From Actinomycetes bacterium (GTDB taxonomy: Bacteria; Actinomycetota; Acidimicrobiia; Acidimicrobiales; RAAP-2), in the NCBI GenBank assembly GCA_021805305.1, contig JAJZFO010000315.1, positions 1 to 5,729 of the forward strand: 5,729 nt of DNA, in the 5' to 3' direction. Each line of letters begins with the position of its first letter. Position 1 is the first letter of the stretch. Under the pieces are notes generated by a model, which worked only from the letters and a program-made list of their open reading frames with translations, did no database searches and was not told the DNA's origin. This document shows positions 1 to 5,256 of this stretch, piece by piece. Made by a program: the position numbers and the translations under genes.

Positions 1-1750
1 GGTAGGCCGCAAGGTTCATCGCGGCACCCATCAGCAGTCCGCCCGCCGATCCGCCACGCGCCGCCAGTTGGCGCGGCGTCGTCCAGCCGTCCTTCACGAG
101 GTGGCGCGCGACGCTCACGAAGTCGCTGAACGTCGTGGGCTTCTGGGCCAGTCGGCCCATCTCGTACCAGGAGCGGCCCATCTCGCCACCGCCGCGGACG
201 TGGGCGATGGCGAAGAGCACTCCGCGCTCGAGGAGGGAGAGCCGCAGCGAGGAGAAGGTGGGGTCGATGGAGATCTCGTAGCTCCCGTAGCCGTAGAGGA
301 CCAGTGGCACGGGGGTGCGCGCACTGATGTTCCCTTCGTCGTCGACGTCGACGACGTCGCGACGCGCGACCACCGACACCGGGATCTGGACCCCATCGCT
401 CGCCTCGACCCAGAGTCGGCTCGTGACGTAGGCGTCGGCGTCGTAGCCACCGAGCACCCGCTGCTGCTTGAGGACCGTCATCTCCCCGGTGCGCACGTCC
501 ACGTCGGCGACCAGGCGCGGCGTGACCATCGAGGTGATGGTGACGCGCAGCGTCGCGGTGTCGAACATGGCGTTGGCCGAGAGCGCCACGGTGGTCGGGG
601 GGTGTCCTCCGTCGACGAAGCGCGCCCGGGCGAGCAGGTCGGGGCCGAAGGGGTCCTCGCCATCGAGCAGTGGGGCGATGCGCACGGCGGCGCAGCCGTC
701 GTGACGTTCCGAGATCGCGAGGAACGTGGAGAACGCGTCGACGCCGTCGAGGCGTTGGCCCGGCCGGTGCGCGATGAGCTCTCGCCACGTCGCCTCCGGC
801 GCGTCGACACGTCGCGCCAGGAGACGAAAGTCGGTCGCGTCCTCGTTGGTGACCTTCAGCCACCAGCGGTGTCCGTGGAGGTCGCGGAAGTGCTCGACGC
901 CGTACTCGACACCGTGACGGCGCGGCTCGACCACGGTGAGGTCCGCCGTCGGCGTCATCGCGTCGAGGTAGTACATCTCCGAGGTCGACGACGAGGACAC
1001 CGACACCAGGACGACATCGTCGTCGCGGCTGCGCCCCACCGAGACGTTGTACTGCGCGTCGTCCTCCTGCAGGACCAGGACGTCGTGGTCGCTCGGGGTG
1101 CCGATCTCGTGGCGCCAGAGCTGCCAGGGGCGCATCGCCTCATCCACTCGGGTGTAGAAGAAGTGGCGACTGTCGCCCGCCCAGGCGAAGCCGTAGTAGA
1201 CGTCCTCGAGGACGTCCTCGAGCGGCGCCTGGCCGGCCAGGGGGCGCACGCTCACCCGGTGGCGCTCGTCACCCTCGAAGTCGGTCCCCACCGCCACCCA
1301 CGTGTCGTCGGGGCTGATCGCCAGCACGCCCACCGAGAGGAAGTCGTGGCCCTGGGCCTCGACGTTCTCGTCCAGGATCACCTGTTCGTCGGCGAGTTCG
1401 ACGTCGGGGGAGATCTCCGGAGGGCTGTCCACGCCCGGCGTGACGCGCAGTCGGCAGCTGATCGGGTAGTTCAAGCCCTCGCGGGTGCGCTCGTAGTACC
1501 ACCACTGCCCGCGACGCACGGGCACCGAGATGTCGGTCTCCTCGATGCGCGACTTGATCTCCTCGAAGAGCTCGGCCTCGAGGGGGGCGAGGTGGGCGAG
1601 TTCGCGCGCGAGGTAGGCGTTCTCGGCGCGCAGGTGCGCGAGCACGGCCTCGTCGTCGCGCTGGTTGAGCCAGTAGTACGGGTCGACGCGGGTGTCGCCG
1701 TGGCGGACGATTTCGTAGGGGCGCTGTGGTACTCGGGGGGCGGACGGCAT
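1..1750 (-). CDS. ptrB: Oligopeptidase B (S9 family serine peptidase), 3' end cut by window edge
   Basis: Cytosolic serine peptidase of the prolyl oligopeptidase family; family members cleave short peptides after Arg or Lys. Read on the minus strand from ATG at 1750-1748 there are 583 uninterrupted codons, and the frame is still open at the left edge. The N-terminus has the family pattern of a His-Gly pair followed by DPYYWL (about residues 23-28). A beta-propeller region follows. The hydrolase domain shows YGYGSY (486-491), RGGGEMG (519-525) and the nucleophile motif GGSAGG with Ser568 (codon at 49-47). The catalytic Asp and His and the substrate-binding acidic residues lie in the missing C-terminal ~120-140 residues, so an intact triad cannot be confirmed. 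The start is preceded only by a weak purine stretch (AGAGTAGAACC). The gene is divergent from the suf operon and nothing shows a shared function. Family assignment is very secure; OpB rather than prolyl oligopeptidase rests on the RGGGEMG and GGSAGGLLMG wording. Confidence 0.95.
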   Translation of the reverse strand, partial: MPSAPRVPQRPYEIVRHGDTRVDPYYWLNQRDDEAVLAHLRAENAYLARELAHLAPLEAELFEEIKSRIEETDISVPVRRGQWWYYERTREGLNYPISCRLRVTPGVDSPPEISPDVELADEQVILDENVEAQGHDFLSVGVLAISPDDTWVAVGTDFEGDERHRVSVRPLAGQAPLEDVLEDVYYGFAWAGDSRHFFYTRVDEAMRPWQLWRHEIGTPSDHDVLVLQEDDAQYNVSVGRSRDDDVVLVSVSSSSTSEMYYLDAMTPTADLTVVEPRRHGVEYGVEHFRDLHGHRWWLKVTNEDATDFRLLARRVDAPEATWRELIAHRPGQRLDGVDAFSTFLAISERHDGCAAVRIAPLLDGEDPFGPDLLARARFVDGGHPPTTVALSANAMFDTATLRVTITSMVTPRLVADVDVRTGEMTVLKQQRVLGGYDADAYVTSRLWVEASDGVQIPVSVVARRDVVDVDDEGNISARTPVPLVLYGYGSYEISIDPTFSSLRLSLLERGVLFAIAHVRGGGEMGRSWYEMGRLAQKPTTFSDFVSVARHLVKDGWTTPRQLAARGGSAGGLLMGAAMNLAAY

Positions 1751-1796
1751 GGTTCTACTCTGTCAGATGCCGAGAATTCTTACGGCAGGATCATCC

Positions 1797-1813
1797 CATG
1801 AGTTACTAACATG
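1797..1813. promoter_or_regulatory. Candidate operator palindrome upstream of sufB
   Basis: The stretch CATGAGTTACTAACATG is an imperfect inverted repeat: CATG at both ends and a GTTA-C-TAAC core. The arms pair as CATG-AG-TTA against TAACATG with a two-base bulge. It overlaps the best -10 candidate of sufB (1807-1812), so a protein bound here would block the promoter. In other bacteria suf operons are repressed by SufR or IscR, but I cannot match this sequence to a known site for either, so the regulator is unknown. Short palindromes also arise by chance. Confidence 0.3.
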
Positions 1814-1833
1814 ACCATAGGGTTAATCCCACG

Positions 1834-1840
1834 AAGGAGA
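1834..1840 (+). promoter_or_regulatory. sufB ribosome binding site, fixes the start at 1844
   Basis: AAGGAGA is a near-perfect Shine-Dalgarno sequence lying 3-4 nt before ATG 1844. The alternative in-frame ATG at 1811 has no such sequence in front of it and would put this ribosome site inside the coding region, adding 11 residues that do not look like SufB. Confidence 0.85.
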
Positions 1841-1843
1841 ACC

Positions 1844-3244
1844 ATGACCGTCGACAACCTGGATTTCAGTCGCTACCAGTTGGGCTGGTCCGACGAGCAG
1901 ATCCCCGTCTTCAAGCCGAAGAAGGGCATCAACGAGGCCATCGTCCGCGAGATGTCCGGGATCAAGTCCGAGGAGTCGTGGATGCTCGACTTCCGGCTCA
2001 ACGCCCTCAAGCGATTCGAGCGCAAGCCGATGCTCGAGTGGTTCGCCAATCGGATGCCCGACCTCGACTTCGACGATATCTACTACTACATCAAGCCCAC
2101 GGAGAACCGCGTCGAACGGTGGGAGGACCTGCCCGACGCGATCAAGAACACCTACGAACGACTCGGCATCCCCGAGGCCGAGCGCAAGTACCTCGCCGGC
2201 GTGACCGCGCAGTACGAGTCCGAGGTGGTCTTTCACCGCAACCGCGAGGACCTCGAGCGCCTGGGCGTCTTGTTCTGTGACATGGACACCGCGGTGCGCG
2301 AGTACCCCGAATTGGTGCGCAAGTACTTCGGCACGGTGATACCCCCCAACGACAACAAGTTCGCCGCGCTCAACTCCGCGGTGTGGAGCGGGGGCTCGTT
2401 CATCTACGTGCCCCCCGGGGTCACGGTGGACCAGCCGCTGCAGGCGTACTTCCGCATCAACACCGAGAACATGGGCCAGTTCGAGCGCACCTTGATCATC
2501 GCCGACGAGGGGAGCCAGGTCCACTACGTCGAGGGTTGCTCGGCGCCGGTCTACTCGACGGACTCCCTGCACTCCGCCGTGGTCGAGCTCGTCGCCCTCA
2601 AGGGCTCGCGCATCACCTACACGACGATCCAGAACTGGTCGAACAACGTCTACAACCTCGTCACCAAGCGCGCGCGCGCCGAGGAGGAGGCCCACGTCGA
2701 ATGGATCGACGGCAACATCGGCTCGCGCCTGACGATGAAGTATCCGAGCGTGTACCTGATGGGTCCCAAGGCCTCGGGCGAGGTGCTGTCCGTGGCCTAC
2801 GCCGGGCCGGGGCAGATCCAAGACGCCGGCGCCAAGATGGTGCACTGCGCCCCGGAGACCACGTCGACGATCATCTCCAAGTCCATCTCGAAGGACGGCG
2901 GGCAGACGACCTATCGCGGTCTGGTGAAGGTCGAGGAAGGGGCGACGGGCGCCAAGGCCTTCGTGCGCTGCGACGCCCTGCTGCTCGACGAGCAGTCGAT
3001 CTCCGAGACCAAGCCCTACATGGAGGTGGGCGAGCAGGACGCCTCCATCGGTCACGAGGCCACCGTGTCGAAGATCGGTGACGACCAGTTGTTCTACCTC
3101 ATGAGTCGCGGTCTCACCGAGACCCAGTCCATGGGCATGATCGTCAACGGCTTCATCGAGCCCGTGACGCGCACCCTGCCGATGGAGTACGCCGTGGAGT
3201 GGTCACGACTGATCGAACTGCAGATGGAGGGTTCGATCGGTTAG
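1844..3244 (+). CDS. sufB: Fe-S cluster assembly scaffold protein SufB
   Basis: SufB is the main scaffold subunit of the cytosolic SufBCD complex, where sulfide and iron are assembled into clusters. The 466-residue product begins MTVDNLDFSRY and matches the family over its full length: NKFAALN, VWSGGSFIYVP, QAYFRINTENMGQFERTL, a beta-helix core, TIQNWSNNVYNLVTKR, and the closing LPMEYAVEW and ELQMEGSIG. Cys232 (in VEGCSAP) aligns with E. coli SufB C254, Cys376 (in RCDALLL) with C405, and His404-Glu405 (in GHEATVSK) with H433-E434, residues implicated in sulfur transfer and cluster building. The C376-to-E405 spacing equals that in E. coli. Some mycobacterial SufB genes carry an intein; this one does not. 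It is the first gene of the operon in this window, and a strong hairpin follows the stop. Start chosen from the AAGGAG site and family length. Confidence 0.98.
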   Translation: MTVDNLDFSRYQLGWSDEQIPVFKPKKGINEAIVREMSGIKSEESWMLDFRLNALKRFERKPMLEWFANRMPDLDFDDIYYYIKPTENRVERWEDLPDAIKNTYERLGIPEAERKYLAGVTAQYESEVVFHRNREDLERLGVLFCDMDTAVREYPELVRKYFGTVIPPNDNKFAALNSAVWSGGSFIYVPPGVTVDQPLQAYFRINTENMGQFERTLIIADEGSQVHYVEGCSAPVYSTDSLHSAVVELVALKGSRITYTTIQNWSNNVYNLVTKRARAEEEAHVEWIDGNIGSRLTMKYPSVYLMGPKASGEVLSVAYAGPGQIQDAGAKMVHCAPETTSTIISKSISKDGGQTTYRGLVKVEEGATGAKAFVRCDALLLDEQSISETKPYMEVGEQDASIGHEATVSKIGDDQLFYLMSRGLTETQSMGMIVNGFIEPVTRTLPMEYAVEWSRLIELQMEGSIG

Positions 3245-3274
3245 GACCTTCGTCGCGGGCGCCGCGGCCGGTCC
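3244..3274 (+). other. Strong intercistronic RNA hairpin after sufB
   Basis: Starting at the last base of the sufB stop codon, outer arms GGACC (3244-3248) and GGTCC (3270-3274) pair perfectly. Inner arms GTCGCGG (3252-3258) and CCGCGGC (3262-3268) pair over 7 bp with one G-T wobble around a GCG loop. A small asymmetric internal loop separates the two stems. No T-run follows, so it is not a classical intrinsic terminator. It could protect the 3' end of a sufB transcript or act as a partial attenuator. In GC-rich DNA hairpins of moderate strength are frequent, but a 12-bp two-part stem placed exactly at a stop codon is better than usual. Confidence 0.45.
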
Positions 3275-3295
3275 TCGCCTCGGGCGTGACACAAT

Positions 3296-3299
3296 GGAG
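3296..3299 (+). promoter_or_regulatory. Ribosome binding site of the four-cysteine protein gene
   Basis: GGAG lies 5 nt before ATG 3305. It supports independent translation of the small gene and favours this ATG over the in-frame ATG at 3311. Confidence 0.6.
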
Positions 3300-3304
3300 C
3301 CAAC

Positions 3305-3661
3305 ATGGGAATGCGTGAGGAATGCAAGCACTTCCAGAGTCGTACCTACGCCTCTGGTGAGGTGGCGCGTTTCTGCGTCCTCGGCAACGCACCTGATCAA
3401 CCCTGGAGTTGTCCGGAGAACTGTCTCACCTACGAACGCCGTCTCGCTGACGTGGGTTGGTCACACGGTTCACTGGCGCGCCGACCCAACGTCGAGGAGC
3501 CCCCGGCCACCGACGTGCCCCTCGAGGAGCGTCGCGACATTCTCAACGCGGCCAGCGAGATCATCGACGCCGTCGCGCCCGAGCTCTTCGAGGAGCGTCG
3601 ACGGGTCTTGGAGGAGATGGAGAGGAAGCAGCGGCGCGGGTGGAGATTCTGGCGACGCTGA
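3305..3661 (+). CDS. Uncharacterised 118-residue four-cysteine protein in suf operon
   Basis: I do not recognise a named family. The N-terminal half holds four cysteines, C7, C24, C36 and C40 (C-x16-C-x11-C-x3-C), with His9 close by and the ordered stretch APDQPWSCPENC at 29-40. This spacing would suit binding of Zn or an Fe-S cluster, though neither is shown. Residues 41-60 (TYERRL...GWSHGSL) look ordered, 61-72 is a Pro/Glu-rich linker, 73-108 is a highly charged predicted helix with possible coiled-coil character, and the tail RRGWRFWRR is strongly basic and aromatic. There is no signal peptide or membrane segment, so it should be cytosolic. It has its own Shine-Dalgarno and sits 60 nt after sufB and 63 nt before sufD on the same strand, so co-transcription is likely. 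A role in cluster assembly, as a client or as an iron or redox sensor is inference from position and cysteines only. The other reading frames across it are low-complexity Arg/Ser-rich shadows. Confidence 0.85.
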   Translation: MGMREECKHFQSRTYASGEVARFCVLGNAPDQPWSCPENCLTYERRLADVGWSHGSLARRPNVEEPPATDVPLEERRDILNAASEIIDAVAPELFEERRRVLEEMERKQRRGWRFWRR

Positions 3662-3672
3662 TCGTGTGAGGC

Positions 3673-3699
3673 GGCCGCTCACCATCGGTCGCTGCGGCC
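3673..3699 (+). other. Weak GC stem-loop before sufD
   Basis: GGCCGC (3673-3678) can pair with GCGGCC (3694-3699) around a 15-nt loop. An alternative smaller hairpin pairs GTGAG (3666-3670) with CTCAC (3678-3682). Neither is followed by a T-run. The two structures exclude each other, which could matter for read-through into sufD, but this may simply reflect base composition. Confidence 0.2.
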
Positions 3700-3702
3700 C
3701 AT

Positions 3703-3708
3703 TACACT
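3703..3708 (+). promoter_or_regulatory. Possible internal -10 element before sufD
   Basis: TACACT fits the TAnnnT pattern of actinobacterial -10 hexamers and lies 16 nt before the sufD ATG, which would give a very short leader. There is no good -35 match about 17 nt upstream (the sequence there is close to TCACCA). It is worth noting only because sufD has no Shine-Dalgarno and is separated from the gene before it by 63 nt. Confidence 0.25.
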
Positions 3709-3724
3709 CTCCTAGCCCCCCGTT

Positions 3725-4945
3725 ATGACCACCTTCACCGACTCCGCACAGTTGCACCTGGACGCTCTCGCGAGCGCGGACGCTCGAAGAGGGGCGTGGG
3801 ACGCCTTCGCGACGCTGGGCCTGCCCACCACCGCCGACGAGGTCTGGCGCTACGCGCCGCTCGGGGAGTTCGATCTCGAGAGCTTCACGCTGGTCTCGTC
3901 ACGCGCGACCCCCACGCTCAGCCCCCTGGCTCAGGCGCTCGGCGAGCGCGCGGGTCTGGTCGTGCGTCTCGTCGACGGGTACCTCTCCTCGGTCGAGGGC
4001 GACCTCGCGGGGGTCGGCGTGGACTCGGTAGAGTCCGGCTGGTCGGGCAACTACGACTCGGACGCCTTCTCCCTACTCAACTGCGCGCTCGCGCCCGCCA
4101 CCGTCGTGGTGCGCGTGGCCGAGAACGTCAGCGTCGCCGCACCGATCGTGATCGTCCACACCGTGACCTCGGGCGCGGTGTTCCCCCAGGTGAGGATCTC
4201 GCTGGGTCGATCGTCGCGGGCGTCGGTCGTCGACTACGTCGACGGCGGGCGCGACGCACTCGTGGTCCCCTTGAGCGAGTACGAGCTCGCCGAGAACTCC
4301 TCGCTGGAGTTGAGCACGTATCAGCGACTCGACACGAGCGCGTGGCACTTCGCGCGTTCGACCGCCTACCTCGGGCGCGACGCGCGTCTACGCCAGTCGG
4401 TCATCTCGATCGGCGGACACTACAACCGTTCGCGCAACGACGCCGAGTTCCTCGCGCCGGGAGGCGAGAACGAGCTGCGCACCACGTTCCTGGGTTCCCA
4501 GGACCAGGTGCACGACTTTCGCACCCGCCAGTTCCACCACGCGGGCCGCACGCGTTCGACCCTGCTGTCCAAGGGCGCCGTCGCCGATCACTCGCGCTCG
4601 GTCTACACCGGCCTCATCGAGATCGACAAGGGGGCCAAGCGCACCGACGCGCGCCAGACCAATCACAACCTGCTGCTCTCGCCGCACGCGCACGCCGACA
4701 GCGTGCCCAACCTGGAGATCCGCGAGAACGACGTGATGTGCGCGCACGCCTCGAGCGTCGGTCCCCTCGACGAGCTCCAGCGGTGGTACCTCGAGTCGCG
4801 CGGGGTGGCGCGCGACGACGCCGAGCGTCTGATGATCCAGGGATTCTTCTACGAGATGCTCGCGACGTTGCCGGGCGACCTCGCCGACGTCGTCGAACGC
4901 GATCTGGGCGAGGTCCTCGGGCAAGTGCGGATCGTGACGCCGTGA
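3725..4945 (+). CDS. sufD: Fe-S cluster assembly protein SufD
   Basis: SufD is the SufB paralogue that pairs with it in the SufBCD scaffold and is linked to iron acquisition for the nascent cluster. The 406-residue product has the N-terminal helical part ending in LPTTADEVWRY (33-43), a beta-helix core, and the conserved C-terminal block: HDFRTRQFHH, LLSKGAV, RSVYTGLIEI, TDARQTNHNLLL (from about 307), SVPNLEI, then CAH at 339-341 and LESRGV. Cys339 and His341 align with the CSH of E. coli SufD, whose His360 is functionally important. An in-frame TAG at 3713-3715 rules out an upstream start, and ATG 3725 gives the normal family N-terminus, although the bases before it (CCCCCCGTT) contain no Shine-Dalgarno. 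The stop overlaps the next gene by GTGA. Confidence 0.97.
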   Translation: MTTFTDSAQLHLDALASADARRGAWDAFATLGLPTTADEVWRYAPLGEFDLESFTLVSSRATPTLSPLAQALGERAGLVVRLVDGYLSSVEGDLAGVGVDSVESGWSGNYDSDAFSLLNCALAPATVVVRVAENVSVAAPIVIVHTVTSGAVFPQVRISLGRSSRASVVDYVDGGRDALVVPLSEYELAENSSLELSTYQRLDTSAWHFARSTAYLGRDARLRQSVISIGGHYNRSRNDAEFLAPGGENELRTTFLGSQDQVHDFRTRQFHHAGRTRSTLLSKGAVADHSRSVYTGLIEIDKGAKRTDARQTNHNLLLSPHAHADSVPNLEIRENDVMCAHASSVGPLDELQRWYLESRGVARDDAERLMIQGFFYEMLATLPGDLADVVERDLGEVLGQVRIVTP

Positions 4946-5256
4946 CGACCATCGACATCGGCACCCTGGAGGACTACGTCCACGGTCAGGCCGCGCAGGT
5001 CCGCAGAGACGGGCGCGTCCTGGTCGTGGTGCGCATCGAGGACGACGTCTACGTGCTCGACGACCGTTGCAGCCACGAGGACTTCTCACTGGCCGAGGGT
5101 GAGGTGGACGTGGCGACCTGCGAGATCGAGTGCGCCCGGCACGGGGCGATGTTCCAGCTCAAGGACGGCGAACCCACGTCGCTCCCCGCGACTCGGGCGG
5201 TGGCCCACTACGACGTGGTGCGCGAGGCCGGTCGACTACTGGTGGTGGTGAGTTGA
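4942..5256 (+). CDS. Rieske-type [2Fe-2S] ferredoxin of the suf operon
   Basis: Small cytosolic Rieske protein of 104 residues, similar to the ferredoxin components of non-heme iron dioxygenases. The cluster ligands are visible as C43-S-H45 and C64-A-R-H67 (CxH-x18-CxxH), in the setting DDRCSHEDFSLAEGE and ECARHGAMF, followed by the usual SLPATRAVAHYDV close. C60 is an extra cysteine. There is no signal peptide. The start is GTG at 4942, sharing GTGA with the sufD stop; no in-frame ATG precedes the Rieske fold, and the next Met (residue 70) lies after the ligands. Such a gene commonly stands between sufD and sufC in actinobacteria, where its job is not settled: an electron donor to assembly, or a co-regulated client, are both possible. 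No dioxygenase gene is nearby, which argues against a catabolic role. Confidence 0.95.
   Translation: MTTIDIGTLEDYVHGQAAQVRRDGRVLVVVRIEDDVYVLDDRCSHEDFSLAEGEVDVATCEIECARHGAMFQLKDGEPTSLPATRAVAHYDVVREAGRLLVVVS

Larger units (their letters stand above)
1751..1843. promoter_or_regulatory. Divergent ptrB / sufB promoter region
   Basis: This 93-bp gap between two divergent start codons is visibly richer in A/T than its surroundings and must hold the 5' signals of both genes. On the plus strand, TAACAT at 1807-1812 fits the loose actinobacterial -10 pattern TAnnnT and would place transcription start about 25 nt before the sufB ATG; TAGGGT at 1818-1823 is a second candidate. On the minus strand, TAAGAAT (complement of 1776-1782) is a possible ptrB -10. 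No convincing -35 hexamer (TTGACA-like) is found at the right spacing for any of them. The region is certain as an intergenic regulatory space; the individual promoter elements are guesses. Confidence 0.6.

Noticed and set aside
68..1801. 577-codon open frame on the plus strand opposite ptrB
   Set aside because: Its translation is rich in Arg, Val, Asp and His with no recognisable domain, and it is the antisense shadow of a clear oligopeptidase B on the minus strand with GGSAGG, RGGGEMG and YGYGSY motifs. Long antisense frames are usual in GC-rich DNA.
1811..1843. Earlier ATG start for sufB at 1811
   Set aside because: No ribosome site in front of it, it would bury the AAGGAGA Shine-Dalgarno inside the coding region, and the 11 added residues do not match SufB proteins.
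1823..3055. 410-codon open frame on the minus strand opposite sufB
   Set aside because: Shadow of sufB caused by third-position G/C bias; composition is Val/Gly/Leu/His repeats with no domain.
1844..3244. Intein within sufB, as in some mycobacteria
   Set aside because: The SufB sequence is continuous at family length (466 residues) with no inserted splicing domain.
3671..3678. GCGGCCGC 8-bp palindrome before sufD as a possible operator
   Set aside because: It is a simple GC palindrome of a kind expected by chance in this composition, and it is better explained as part of the weak stem-loop arms.
3294..3728. 144-codon plus-strand frame overlapping the four-cysteine gene
   Set aside because: Ser/Arg/Pro-rich low-complexity translation, no ribosome site, and it overlaps the sufD start; the 3305 frame has ordered composition and a Shine-Dalgarno.
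3796..4941. Upstream extension of the Rieske frame to an apparent 486-residue protein
   Set aside because: The part before 4942 is an Arg/Ala-rich out-of-frame reading of sufD. Only the last 104 codons, from GTG 4942, resemble a protein family.
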